Below, in pieces: positions 1-7,976 of a stretch of DNA of 64,000 bases. The position numbers and the translations under genes were made by a program. Position 1 is the stretch's first letter. Every line of letters starts with the position of its first letter. Source of the DNA: Pseudohalocynthiibacter aestuariivivens (GTDB taxonomy: Bacteria; Pseudomonadota; Alphaproteobacteria; Rhodobacterales; Rhodobacteraceae). Under the pieces are notes generated by a model. That model was not told the origin of the DNA. It saw nothing but the letters and a program-made list of their open reading frames with translations, and did not search any database. The stretch spans positions 1 through 64,000 of the forward strand of contig NZ_JAGFNU010000006.1 of the NCBI RefSeq assembly GCF_018457175.1, read 5' to 3'.

Positions 1-123
1 ATCAATGTTTGGCTCAGGCAATACAACCGGATAAGACCACATCACGCATTGAACATGCGCCCGCCAGTGCTTGAAACCTTATTAGAGAAAACGAAAATTA
101 CTGGTACTGAAATTGGGGGCTAG
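1..123 (+). CDS. IS3-family transposase (OrfB), C-terminal end only
   Basis: The window opens inside a reading frame that runs 40 codons to a TAG stop at 121-123. It encodes INVWLRQYNRIRPHHALNM followed by a Pro-Pro pair and ends in TGTEIGG. This is the typical last segment of the DDE integrase core of IS3-type transposases, which join the element ends to target DNA. The upstream part lies outside the window, so it cannot be told whether the gene is intact. No terminal inverted repeat could be recognised after the stop. Family identity is fairly secure; the exact IS group is not. Confidence 0.75.
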   Translation: MNVWLRQYNRIRPHHALNMRPPVLETLLEKTKITGTEIGG

Positions 124-334
124 ACAACCGATTTAACGCTGATACTATTGCTCAAGAAGGGGAGTATGGGACTGGCGGTAGCGGAGTACCTACAGCACAA
201 TCTAGGGTTCTTGAGTTGGTCTTCTTTCTCGCGACAATCCAAGAGCCGACGTAATCGAGCTGTCCGTCATCAGGGATAATGGTCTTAAGAGCTGCTTGAG
301 CTAATAGAGTATCTGGCCTATCTGGTTGGATTGA

Positions 335-440
335 TTATGCAGCAGTCTTGCGGTGTTGCAAGCGCGGGGCTTCGATGGTCTATCGTTTAATCCTTTCTCG
401 TTGTTTCAGAATGGCTTGGCCCTTTCCGCGTCTCAGCAGT
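335..440 (-). pseudogene. Remnant of a second integrase-type transposase, C-terminus with amber stop
   Basis: Read on the minus strand, this stretch encodes GKGQAILKQRERIKR, then an in-frame TAG (380-382), then TIEAPRLQHRKTAA and a TAA stop at 335-337. That is a usual C-terminal tail of rve-type (IS3/IS481-like) transposases, broken by the stop and lacking everything upstream. It points towards the transposase tail at 1-123, so the two pieces are not one element. It is decayed mobile DNA. Confidence 0.65.
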
Positions 441-712
441 CGACATTCTCACCACCTCAGAAATTCTGCATCTCACCCGCTCGTGTACTGGCGTGCTGGG
501 TGCTGCTATGGTGCTATGTCGGTACGTGACCGGCGTGCTGCGTCGGTATTTTTCTGAACGGCATGCACAGCGCCGCGTTAGCGGCTGTCAGGCGTCATTT
601 ATATTTAAGGGAGTCCGACATCGCCGAATGGCGGCTTTCGGACAGATCACTAGATAGCGCGTCTGCACTATCGCAAGCACACAAGAATGTGCCTGCGCAG
701 TCCAAAATGTGG
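441..712. other. Unassigned stretch, no supported gene
   Basis: No coding region with a credible start, ribosome binding site or recognisable product is visible here. The open frames on the plus strand run through unrelated DNA and antisense to the SnoaL-like gene. The only structure seen is the short hairpin-forming sequence at 572-588, repeated at 1355-1371. Confidence 0.5.
572..588. repeat. 17-bp hairpin-forming direct repeat, copy 1
   Basis: The sequence GCCGCGTTAGCGGCTGT occurs here and again at 1355-1371. Its first 14 bases fold as a five-base-pair hairpin (GCCGC/GCGGC) with a GTTA loop. The two copies flank the SnoaL-like gene and lie in the same orientation. Function is unknown. Confidence 0.5.
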
Positions 713-1105
713 CTACTTGCCTTCGGCCTGCCGTCCATAATCCTCAGCATCAAACCACCCGCGAGAAGCCTTTACCTTGAGGTCGTCACCAACTTCCCAT
801 TCTTCCCATCCCCGAATGTTCAGCGGATTTCCACTGGCTGCATCGTGCCCTGTGAATGTCCAAACGAAAATCACATGAGTTCCAGCACAACGCACATCAT
901 CACAGGTGAGCGTCAAATCTGGGACATCCGCATAAAAGCCTGCAGCCATATCCTGAACGCGCGACCGACCACTCCATGGATCGCCATTGTTTATAATGAT
1001 TTCGCCGTCTTCTGCGTAGAAAGAGGCCACCGCCTCTGCGGACTTAGAGTTCCAAGCTGCAGTATAGTCTGCCGCCATCTTGGCCACTGCTTGCGCATCA
1101 ATCAT
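713..1105 (-). CDS. SnoaL-like / NTF2-fold protein
   Basis: A protein of 130 residues with the features of the SnoaL/NTF2-like superfamily, small alpha+beta barrels that act as isomerases, hydrolases or ligand-binding proteins. Near the N-terminus it carries the usual helix (AADYTAAWNSKS) followed by VASFYAEDGEIIINNG. Towards the end come the strand segments HVIFVWTFTGHD and WEEWEVGDDLKVKASRGWFD. The ATG at 1105 is chosen because a GGTGAGG ribosome binding site lies just upstream, and the frame upstream of it does not look coding. The gene stands alone among mobile-element debris; its substrate cannot be inferred. Confidence 0.75.
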   Translation of the reverse strand: MIDAQAVAKMAADYTAAWNSKSAEAVASFYAEDGEIIINNGDPWSGRSRVQDMAAGFYADVPDLTLTCDDVRCAGTHVIFVWTFTGHDAASGNPLNIRGWEEWEVGDDLKVKASRGWFDAEDYGRQAEGK

Positions 1106-1441
1106 TGCCTCACCTTTCCCAATTAATATACCCGCATCATGACATGTAGCCTTCATTCGTCCAGTGCAATTTGCCGCGTTTTATTAGTATTTCCCCCGAT
1201 AGCCGCCATTCGATACATAAGAGAAAGCAGGTCTTCTGCAGACCGGTCGTCCGAGGCATTCTGTCAGAAATCAGCGGCGCTGAGTGCCTCCTGTGGTGCG
1301 TGTTTGCAGTTTTTTGCTGATACGGCATACCCAACACCGCGTGTGTTGGTGTGGGCCGCGTTAGCGGCTGTGAGGAATGTACTCAAACATCGTTAGAGTG
1401 TGTCGGTGAGGCCGTGTGTATTGGGCTTGGACGTATGACTG
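1106..1441. other. Unassigned stretch, no supported gene
   Basis: No convincing gene is seen. Short open frames on both strands lack ribosome binding sites and family features. The second copy of the 17-bp hairpin repeat lies at 1355-1371. The region carries the promoter of the minus-strand SnoaL-like gene at its left side. Confidence 0.45.
1355..1371. repeat. 17-bp hairpin-forming direct repeat, copy 2
   Basis: Identical to the sequence at 572-588 and in the same orientation. See that entry for its structure. Confidence 0.5.
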
Positions 1442-1582
1442 TTATGCGGGACTTTGCTGCCATTCATAGCAGTTGGATATCTCGATTAGGTTCGGGTCAG
1501 GGTCACGTAAATAAATTGAGCGTATTTTATCCTCAGCACCTATTTGATCGACAGGTCCTTCCATGATCGTTATCGCCATTGT
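1442..1582 (-). pseudogene. C-terminal fragment of a VOC (glyoxalase/bleomycin-resistance fold) protein
   Basis: About 46 codons on the minus strand resemble the last betaalphabetabetabeta element of vicinal-oxygen-chelate proteins. The key stretches are EGPVDQIGA, IRSIYLRDPDPNLIEIS and a final aromatic tail. Proteins of this kind usually read RDPDGNLIE at this point, and the glutamate is the metal ligand. The frame continues upstream, but the encoded sequence there does not match the family, and a different gene on the other strand occupies 1648-1827. The fragment is therefore read as the stranded end of a deleted gene. Confidence 0.6.
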
Positions 1583-1647
1583 ATCGGCGCCATCGGTACG
1601 ACCAGGCTTTATGAAAGCTCCAACATAATGATAAGGTAGACGACCCA

Positions 1648-1827
1648 ATGACCGAACGTTACGAACGCCACCGCCAAGCTTGGACACATGAGGAAATTCA
1701 AAAGCTGCATATGCTGGTGTCAAAGGGGATGAGTTTAAAGGCTATTGCCAAAGCTCTCACGCGTTCTGAGGAATCGACTAAGAATAGAGCAAAACAAGAC
1801 AAGCTGAAAATTCAAAAAATGCGCTAA
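1648..1827 (+). CDS. Small helix-turn-helix (SANT/Myb-like) protein
   Basis: A 59-residue basic protein beginning MTERYERHRQAW and ending KLKIQKMR. The central part (WTHEEIQKLHMLVSKGMSL, then KAIAKALTRSEESTKNRAK) has the spacing of a SANT/Myb-like helix-turn-helix: a tryptophan and acidic first helix, then a KAIA turn, then a basic recognition helix. Such small proteins are found in alphaproteobacteria as presumed DNA-binding proteins of unknown target. An AAGGTAG ribosome binding site lies 8 bases before the ATG. It is probably intact even though it lies between decayed genes. Confidence 0.7.
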   Translation: MTERYERHRQAWTHEEIQKLHMLVSKGMSLKAIAKALTRSEESTKNRAKQDKLKIQKMR

Positions 1828-2275
1828 TTCCTGACGCTCGGCTCATCACAAGAGCTTCTTTCGTGCCAGCGTCCGGCTGATTGATATTGTTCGCCGACCT
1901 CAGTGCTTCTTTTCGAACGTATTTGCACGATGTACTTTGACGATTGCCACACTTGACTAGGTATGGCGCAAAGGCGAGCTAGGATTTGCATGGAGTCAAA
2001 CTACCAAGAATGCGATTGAGCGCGCGCTAGTAGGGGGAGGTGCAACCTCTCAAGTCATCAGAACGGGACCGGCGCGGGTAGTCACTTTTTTACGTGTGCA
2101 GTTGAAAGGCAAAATCAAGACACTTTTCCGAAGCGTTAACGCGCGAGGCATGGGGCCTTACCATGAATTTTCAAATTGGCACGAAGTTTGGTTGTATTCT
2201 AGCGTGGCACATTTGTTCAATATATAAAGCTTCTTATTAGCCATGCAAATATCCGCCATCAAATACGGTTGAGGA
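1828..2275. other. Unassigned stretch, no supported gene
   Basis: This 448-base stretch holds no reading frame with a recognisable product, start signal or length that would support a gene on either strand. Its composition looks less like the coding DNA to the right, as expected for decayed or horizontally acquired DNA. Confidence 0.45.
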
Positions 2276-2497
2276 TTAGCAGTAGACGGTTTCAGCCCCA
2301 TCATTGACCCGACAAGCCCCATCAACAACCTGAAGGACGGCTTCTATGAAATCAGGATCTCTTGAGAGGAGGCGGTAATTCATCCCCGCAACTGACGCTT
2401 GTGCGGGTTGGACACCTAAACCCAACACCTGAACAACATCGTTAACTAGATAACCTGCCATAAAAGCAATCGCAGCGGTTGCATAAATTCGTTTCAT
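2276..2497 (-). CDS. Small membrane or exported hypothetical protein
   Basis: A 73-residue protein of unknown function. Residues 1-18 (MKRIYATAAIAFMAGYLV) form a positively charged start and a hydrophobic segment, so it is either an uncleaved anchor or a signal peptide that might be cut near AQAS (about residues 34-37). The rest is short and contains two cysteines close to the C-terminus (GACRVNDG and the final VYC). The ATG at 2497 is preferred over the longer frame because AAAGGCAAG precedes it. No neighbour suggests a role. Confidence 0.55.
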   Translation of the reverse strand: MKRIYATAAIAFMAGYLVNDVVQVLGLGVQPAQASVAGMNYRLLSRDPDFIEAVLQVVDGACRVNDGAETVYC

Positions 2498-2947
2498 AAC
2501 TTGCCTTTCATATCCAATGATCTTGTCAGTATATTTGGTAAAACACTTCAATGCTGCATCTGTCTTTTTTCCTTTCACGAGCGTGAACGTTTCGTTGCTT
2601 CTTGACACATGCCAATAAGAGCGATTGTTGCCGCAAGGATAGTGTTCTTAAGCATATTCTGTCCTTATTGAAATTATCGCTGCCAAAACCAGCGTCGTGG
2701 CGCAGGCCTTTGATCCGTCAAGAGGTTTTGGGTCGCGCAGTGACACAGCTGTGGTTCATCGTCTAACCGCACTCAACATGCCCTTGCTCGAACTGGTAGT
2801 ATTCATCTCTTTCGTTCTATGTTGCTTCCGCAAACCCTTTCCGCTCATTACCCACGAATTACAGAATTAAGTGGGGGACAATACGGGGGATAGATAGTCA
2901 TCGAGTCACTATTTATTAAATAATATCAATAACATATAATATTTTAG
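2498..2947. other. Intergenic region on the 3' side of tRNA-Ser
   Basis: No gene is seen in this 450-base stretch. The part nearest the tRNA (about 2900-2947) is very AT-rich. It also holds the G-rich pair of repeats at 2871-2893. The position on the 3' side of the tRNA suits the edge of an integrated element. Confidence 0.5.
2871..2893 (+). repeat. G-rich direct repeat beside tRNA-Ser, possible integrase-related site
   Basis: GTGGGGGACA is followed within a few bases by ACGGGGGATA, giving two copies of a GGGGGA(C/T)A unit. The pair lies about 55 bases beyond the 3' end of tRNA-Ser(GCT). G-rich repeats of this kind occur, as I recall, near tyrosine-integrase genes of alphaproteobacterial islands. 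No integrase gene is present here, so the link is inference. Confidence 0.35.
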
Positions 2948-3040
2948 TGGCGGAGACGAAGGGATTCGAACCCTCGAGACCCTTCCGGGCCTACTCCCTT
3001 AGCAGGGGAGCGCCTTCGACCACTCGGCCACATCTCCGCC
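2948..3040 (-). tRNA. tRNA-Ser (anticodon GCT)
   Basis: Read on the minus strand, the sequence folds as a class II tRNA. GGCGGAG at the 5' end pairs with CTCCGCC at the 3' end. The D arm contains GGCCGAGTGG, and the anticodon stem-loop reads CTCCCCTGCTAAGGGAG with anticodon GCT. A long variable arm (CCCGGAAGGGTCTCG) and the T loop GGTTCGAATCC follow. The long variable arm and GCT anticodon mark it as serine, decoding AGC/AGU. The CCA end is not encoded. It borders the mobile-element region to the left. Confidence 0.95.
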
Positions 3041-3284
3041 GATGCGTATATTTGCACGAAGCCGTGGTTGCAACATGGTTTTGATGATCTGACGCGCTTA
3101 TCCTGAGAAAATCTTAAACAGCTTCCTCAGACCTACTTGTTTTGATGGATGCATTGATTGGCACTCGTCGGCGCGGAACGTGCGACGTTGGTGGCAAACA
3201 TTTCTGCAAGCAGACTAAGCGCCATCAAACGAACGAAAAAACGCAAAAACCCCTGCTCCTTGGCGTCAAAGTCATTCTTAGGAA

Positions 3285-4382
3285 TTAGGCGTTGAACAGG
3301 AAATGCAGCACATCGCCGTCTTTAACTTCGTAGCCTTTACCTTCAACACGCATTTTTCCGGCGTCCTTGGCACCCTGCTCGCCTTTTAATGCCACAAAAT
3401 CGTCAAAGGCGATGGTTTCCGAACGGATAAATCCGCGTTCAAAATCCCCGTGGATGACACCAGCAGCTTGTGGTGCCAGGGTGCCGCGCCTGATGGTCCA
3501 GGCGCGCGCCTCTTTCGGACCGACCGTGAAATAGGTTTGCAGCTCGAGTAGCTCGTAGCCAGCCCGGATTAACCGGTCCAGACCAGCTTCGTGTAGTCCC
3601 ATTTCTTCAAGAAACATGGTGGCTTCTTCTGGGTCCAACTGGCTTATTTCTTCTTCAATCTGGGCCGAAATAACCACATGAGCAGCACCCTGCTCTGCCG
3701 CCATTTTCGCAACTTTTTCAGAGTGCTCATTCCCCGTTGCGGCAGAGTCTTCGTCAACGTTGCAGACAAAAAGTATCGGCTTCGTCGTCAGAAGCTGTAG
3801 CGTGTTCCATGCTTTAAGGTCGTCCTTATCCACCTCTACGGTGCGGGCCGGATTGCCGTCTTCCAGCACAGCCAAAGCCTGACGCAGCAGGCGCTCTTGC
3901 TGGACCGCGTCCTTATCGCCACCTTTTACCTTACGAACAATGTTTTGCAGGCGGCGTTCGATTGATTCCATATCCGCAAGCATAAGCTCGGTCTCGATGG
4001 TTTCCGCGTCTTCAACCGGATCGACCCGGCCTTCAACGTGGGTGACATCGCCGTCTTCAAAACACCGCAGCACATGTGCAATGGCGTCAACTTCCCGAAT
4101 GTTTGCAAGAAACTGGTTTCCAAGCCCTTCGCCTTTTGAGGCACCTTTCACGAGCCCCGCGATATCGACAAATGTCATTCGGGTCGGGATGATTTGCTTT
4201 GACCCGGCGATACCAGCGAGTGTTTCAAGCCGTGAGTCGGGTACGCCAACCTCGCCGACGTTCGGCTCGATTGTGCAGAACGGGAAGTTCGCCGCCTGTG
4301 CGGCGGCGGTTTTTGTCAACGCATTGAACAATGTCGACTTACCTACATTAGGCAGGCCAACGATCCCCATTTTGAAACCCAT
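3285..4382 (-). CDS. ychF: Redox-regulated ATPase YchF (Obg-like GTPase family)
   Basis: A 365-residue cytoplasmic P-loop protein of the YchF/OLA1 group, which binds ribosomes and prefers ATP over GTP. The N-terminus MGFKMGIVGLPNVGKST holds the Walker A motif. Other marks are DIAGLVKGASKGEGLGNQFL (Walker B and switch II), the helical arm in the middle, and the C-terminal TGS-type domain (YELLELQTYFTVGP onward, ending GDVLHFLFNA). The start at 4382 is chosen over a longer frame because homologues begin MGFK and an AAGGA site precedes it. It is single copy with no obvious operon partner. Confidence 0.95.
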   Translation of the reverse strand: MGFKMGIVGLPNVGKSTLFNALTKTAAAQAANFPFCTIEPNVGEVGVPDSRLETLAGIAGSKQIIPTRMTFVDIAGLVKGASKGEGLGNQFLANIREVDAIAHVLRCFEDGDVTHVEGRVDPVEDAETIETELMLADMESIERRLQNIVRKVKGGDKDAVQQERLLRQALAVLEDGNPARTVEVDKDDLKAWNTLQLLTTKPILFVCNVDEDSAATGNEHSEKVAKMAAEQGAAHVVISAQIEEEISQLDPEEATMFLEEMGLHEAGLDRLIRAGYELLELQTYFTVGPKEARAWTIRRGTLAPQAAGVIHGDFERGFIRSETIAFDDFVALKGEQGAKDAGKMRVEGKGYEVKDGDVLHFLFNA

Positions 4383-4462
4383 ATCGTTCACGTCCTTGCT
4401 TGCATTCATCCAAACTCGGACGCATCTACGAAATAAGCGCTACCGGGGTCAACGCAAATAGA

Positions 4463-5293
4463 TCAATTGTTGATAACACGCGTCTGCCCGGCAACGTTAA
4501 CAGACTGCCCTTTGCCCGGGTTGGGATCGACGATAAGCCGCGACGGCACACCCATATCTACACCCTGATGCACCGTAAATGGCTCTGTAACCTGCGCGCT
4601 GTCACGCATGTAACCGGCCAGTGCCGCGGCAGCGGCACCCGTTGCCGGGTCTTCGTAGACTCCATGACCCGCAAAGGGGTTCCGGCTGTGGATGGTATTA
4701 GCATTTTCGCGCCAGACCAGATTGATTGTGACAAGGCTATGCGCCTGCATCAGCGCAGCACCCTTGTCGAAATCATATTTCATGCCCTTAAGCGCCTCGT
4801 GTGTCGCCAAAGGTATCAGCAAATGCTCCGCACCGCCGTTGATGCGCGCCATATCCAGAGATGGATCAATATCCGCTTCCGTCCAACCAAATAGTGCGAG
4901 CGCGTCAGCACGCAGGTCCGGCTCAACATCTCTGTAAGACGTGTTGGGAGAAACGAGCCGTGCACTCCAGGCACCATCTTCCTCAAAGGCTTCGACGGTT
5001 ATCTCAGTGTCATTCAATGTTAAAGCATACTTACCAGCGCCATTGGTTTTCCCAAGCTCCGCGCCCAGCGCGATTGTTGCATGACCGCAAAACGGCACTT
5101 CGGCTTCTGGCGCAAAGTACCGCACCCGGAACCCACCTTTTTGCGGGGCTGCAAAAACGGTTTCCGAATAACCGACTTCTGCAGCCACCTCCTGCATTTG
5201 ATCTGCCGTGGGTAACTCATTTGTCAGGACTACACCTGCCGGGTTTCCACCTTTTCCATCTGATGAAAAGGCAGCACGTCGTTCTACTTTCAC
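4463..5293 (-). CDS. PhzF family isomerase/epimerase
   Basis: A 276-residue protein of the PhzF family, which has two similar diaminopimelate-epimerase-like halves and catalyses proton shifts in small molecules. Visible marks are GGNPAGVVL (residues 15-23), the presumed catalytic glutamate in GYSETVF (residue 44), PFCGHATIALG and, in the second half, EDPATGAAAAALAGY. The GTG at 5293 is chosen because AAGGAA lies just upstream and it matches the expected start; the longer frame carries unrelated sequence. The true substrate of most PhzF homologues outside phenazine producers is unknown. It diverges from trpA. Confidence 0.9.
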   Translation of the reverse strand: MKVERRAAFSSDGKGGNPAGVVLTNELPTADQMQEVAAEVGYSETVFAAPQKGGFRVRYFAPEAEVPFCGHATIALGAELGKTNGAGKYALTLNDTEITVEAFEEDGAWSARLVSPNTSYRDVEPDLRADALALFGWTEADIDPSLDMARINGGAEHLLIPLATHEALKGMKYDFDKGAALMQAHSLVTINLVWRENANTIHSRNPFAGHGVYEDPATGAAAAALAGYMRDSAQVTEPFTVHQGVDMGVPSRLIVDPNPGKGQSVNVAGQTRVINN

Positions 5294-5470
5294 TTTGAAT
5301 TCCTTTTTCTGCTTTGCACAGAAGTAGAAACACCGCGTTTCATGTTCAAATTGCAATTTTTGATAAGAAGTATTGCGATTGCTTAGATTAGCCAAAGATT
5401 TTTGTCGGAATACCATTGAAATTCACTAAAAGCTCGCGCAAACCCTGTTGAAAGATATTGAGGGACTCCC

Positions 5471-6262
5471 ATGACACGGATTGATCAGAAATTCTCTGAA
5501 TTACGTAAAGCAGGCAAAAAAGCTTTTGTGACGTATGTCATGGCAGGTGACCCGAACTACGAAACGTCGCTTGAGATTGTCAAAGGCCTGCCTGCTGCCG
5601 GCGTTGATGTTATTGAACTGGGCATTCCTTTCACTGACCCTATGGCAGATGGACCCACGATCCAGTTTGCAGGGCAGCGCGCCCTTGCTGCGGGCATGAC
5701 ACTTGAACGCACGCTTCAGCTTGCGCGCGACTTTCGCAAAACCGACAATGAAACGCCAATTGTTCTTATGGGGTACTACAACCCGATCTATAATCGTGGC
5801 GTTGACAAGTTTCTGGTCGATGCGAAAGCTGCTGGTATCGACGGCATGATTGTCGTCGATCTGCCCCCAGAGGAAGATGGAGAGCTTTGCATTCCGGCGC
5901 AGGCCGCAGGAATGAATTTCATTCGCCTCGCGACACCTACAACCGATGACAAACGCCTACCGAAAGTGCTGCAAAACACGTCTGGTTTCGTCTACTACGT
6001 TTCTATAACCGGCATCACAGGCGCGGCCGAGGCAGAGGCAGCGAATGTTGGCCCCGAGGTTGCACGCATCAAAGCGAAAACAGATTTGCCTGTAATCGTT
6101 GGTTTTGGCATCAACACTCCTGAAAAATCCGAAGCTATTGCACGCATTGCCGACGGTGCTGTTGTTGGCTCTGCGATCGTGAAGCGAATTGGCGATGGCG
6201 ACTCTCCAGCTGACGTTCTGGCATTTATTAAATCGCTCGCTGATGGGGCGCACCGCGCCTAA
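5471..6262 (+). CDS. trpA: Tryptophan synthase alpha chain
   Basis: A 263-residue TIM-barrel subunit that cleaves indole-3-glycerol phosphate to indole and glyceraldehyde 3-phosphate; the indole is channelled to TrpB. Catalytic Glu49 ([11 protein letters not shown]) and Asp60 (MADGP) fall at the canonical positions. Other marks are the loop YYNPIYNRG, the VDLPPEE segment and the phosphate-binding VGFGI and GSAIVK stretches. A GAGGGA site precedes the ATG. Unlike in many bacteria, trpA does not adjoin trpB, which is encoded with trpF on the other strand at 14793-16672. The reaction therefore depends on two separate transcripts in this window. Confidence 0.97.
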   Translation: MTRIDQKFSELRKAGKKAFVTYVMAGDPNYETSLEIVKGLPAAGVDVIELGIPFTDPMADGPTIQFAGQRALAAGMTLERTLQLARDFRKTDNETPIVLMGYYNPIYNRGVDKFLVDAKAAGIDGMIVVDLPPEEDGELCIPAQAAGMNFIRLATPTTDDKRLPKVLQNTSGFVYYVSITGITGAAEAEAANVGPEVARIKAKTDLPVIVGFGINTPEKSEAIARIADGAVVGSAIVKRIGDGDSPADVLAFIKSLADGAHRA

Positions 6263-6265
6263 GCT

Positions 6266-6721
6266 TCAGTCTTTAGCATCTCGGTCTTCGTCTAAAAGTT
6301 CTCGTAGCTCCTGAAGCAATGGCAGCACCTCTGCCAACCGTTCCGCAGGTATTTTCCGAGAAACTCTTTCGAAAACTGGAATTGCAGTGGCTATTGCCAC
6401 CTTACGAAACGAGCGCCCTTCCTCTGTCAGCCAGACTTGTTTTGACCGCTTGTCCTTTGGATTTGGGCGCATCTCTGCCAATCCGTGTTTGACCAGCCCA
6501 GCCAATGTATGTGTCATCGTGGTCTTTGGAACCTGAAAGGCGCGAGCCAGAGCGAGTGGCGTACCACCATCTCCAACCCTCACCAAATGGTTGATCACTG
6601 TGAAATGCGACATCAGTAAACCTGCTGGCAAACGCGCCTCTAGCCCTGCAGAAACAAGTTGGTCAAGTATACCGATTTCCGTGAAAAACGAAAAGTAAGT
6701 CGCTGTCTGTTCTTTATCCAT
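6266..6721 (-). CDS. MarR family transcriptional regulator
   Basis: A 151-residue winged helix-turn-helix protein. The recognition region is ALARAFQVPKTTMTHTLAGL and the wing carries NPKDKRSKQVWLTEEGR, the usual MarR pattern. It acts as a dimer on DNA. Its start overlaps the end of the upstream oxidoreductase gene by 8 bases, so the two are co-transcribed and the regulator probably controls that operon. The twin palindromes at 7834-7869 in front of the operon are its likely operators. The effector is not known. The C-terminus is acidic (ELLDEDRDAKD). Confidence 0.85.
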   Translation of the reverse strand: MDKEQTATYFSFFTEIGILDQLVSAGLEARLPAGLLMSHFTVINHLVRVGDGGTPLALARAFQVPKTTMTHTLAGLVKHGLAEMRPNPKDKRSKQVWLTEEGRSFRKVAIATAIPVFERVSRKIPAERLAEVLPLLQELRELLDEDRDAKD

Positions 6722-7820
6722 TCAACATCCGTGTTTCGAGCGGCCAGCGCGGGGATTGCGCCACATCAGGACCGTATCCCAGGCGCCCAAGCATTTGAAC
6801 TGTTTCTCCCGGCTCGGTAAGTATCTCGTGGATATGCGTGTAATGCTCGGCCATTTCTGGGTATTCCTGCAAGGCTTGGCTGACAGGATGCAGGGAAAGC
6901 CCTAAACCCGTGGTCGCAAGATTCAACCGAACCCAGCGGCGCCCGGCGTCAATCTGGTCTCTCCGCGTATTTTGACCGGTTTTGATAACGGCATAAGCCG
7001 GGGACGCCATTGCAATATCGCGAAACATCTCCTGCGTCGTCGCGAACTGTTTGCTGGACGGGTCACGCTGCCCGTCCCGTGTTACAGCCCCGAAAGCGAC
7101 CAGGGTTTCCACCAGTGGGCCGCCCAAGGATATGCCGTCAGGATTGGCGTTGATTTCTGCCTTACCAAGACGAAGCAAATCAATGCTTTCGCTGAGGGTC
7201 CGGGGTGTTTCGGACTCAACCTTCATGGCCTGCCAAGTCAGTTCGCGAATTTCCACAACACGTTCAAGTTGGGTAATGATCTCACCATATCCTGAAAGCG
7301 CGTCCACTATTTCACCAGGAACAGGGGTATCGGCAAACGGTTTTCGACAGGTTCTACGCCCCAGTATTTGCGAGAATAGTAGGTCTTTTTGCGCGCCCTC
7401 GCTAAAATCAGCAATCGCAACTGGCCCGTCTTCGCCTTCAGGATAAATCTTTAAGTCCACTGCAAAGCCGCGTTCTGCAGCAGCAATTCGCATCAGCTCC
7501 AGAAAGCAACCAAGCCCGATGACAAGTTGACGCTGAAAAGGGTCGGTGTGTTCCAGCTCTCGTGTCGTGTCCCGGTAAAGAACGATTCGATTTTCACCTT
7601 TAAGGTCGACCAACCAAGGTTGGCGGTTATGCGGGTTTGGCGCAAGGATCGCATAAGACAATGCGAAATGGCGGATGTCTTCATATCCTCCTGCCCGCTC
7701 CCAGGGCATCAGGGCCTTATCTGGCCTTCGTGTTGCGGCGAATCCACCCGCTGCTGAACCTGCGGCCAGAATAATCCCGCCTCCGATAAGGGCTAGTGTT
7801 CTACGTCGTGATAGGGTCAT
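6714..7820 (-). CDS. Acg-family FMN-binding oxidoreductase with twin-arginine signal
   Basis: A 368-residue protein related to the Acg/nitroreductase-like flavoproteins. It begins with a twin-arginine signal (MTLSRRRTLALIGGG and a hydrophobic stretch to about residue 28), so it is probably exported folded with its cofactor. Family marks are LAPNPHNRQPWLVDL, the flavin-binding RRTCRKPF, RRWVRLNLATTGLGLSLHP and LGRLGYGP near the end. The ATG at 7820 is chosen because GGAGGT lies 5 bases upstream. It heads an operon with the MarR gene. Acg-like proteins may sequester FMN or reduce quinone-like compounds; which applies here is unknown. Confidence 0.8.
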   Translation of the reverse strand: MTLSRRRTLALIGGGIILAAGSAAGGFAATRRPDKALMPWERAGGYEDIRHFALSYAILAPNPHNRQPWLVDLKGENRIVLYRDTTRELEHTDPFQRQLVIGLGCFLELMRIAAAERGFAVDLKIYPEGEDGPVAIADFSEGAQKDLLFSQILGRRTCRKPFADTPVPGEIVDALSGYGEIITQLERVVEIRELTWQAMKVESETPRTLSESIDLLRLGKAEINANPDGISLGGPLVETLVAFGAVTRDGQRDPSSKQFATTQEMFRDIAMASPAYAVIKTGQNTRRDQIDAGRRWVRLNLATTGLGLSLHPVSQALQEYPEMAEHYTHIHEILTEPGETVQMLGRLGYGPDVAQSPRWPLETRMLNG

Positions 7821-7833
7821 CTCAACCTCCATT

Positions 7834-7869
7834 AGTACGATATCGCACTATTAAGTTCGAAATCGTACT
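7834..7869. promoter_or_regulatory. Twin palindromic operators, MarR-type
   Basis: Two palindromes, at 7834-7849 (AGTACGATATCGCACT) and 7854-7869 (AGTTCGAAATCGTACT), share the pattern AGTNCGANNTCGNACT. Their starts are exactly 20 bases apart, about two helical turns, so two dimers could bind the same face of DNA. They lie between the Acg-type oxidoreductase/MarR operon and the divergent lactate dehydrogenase gene. Binding by the MarR protein of 6266-6721 is inference from position. Confidence 0.65.
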
Positions 7870-7976
7870 AATTCAACCCCTTTGTTATTTTGATCGCAAA
7901 AATTACATAAAACTTGCAGGTTTTTTGCTTGATTGGTAAACGGCGCTTACCAAAATCAGCCACAAAGGCCAGCCGC

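Noticed and set aside
348-1126. Plus-strand open frames of 69 and 187 codons
   Set aside because: They run antisense to the transposase remnant and to the SnoaL-like gene, lack ribosome binding sites and resemble no family.
1137-1337. Minus-strand 66-codon frame
   Set aside because: Composition is not protein-like and no start signal is present.
1583-1723. Upstream extension of the VOC fragment
   Set aside because: The translated sequence does not match the family and overlaps the HTH gene on the other strand, so only the C-terminal piece is kept.
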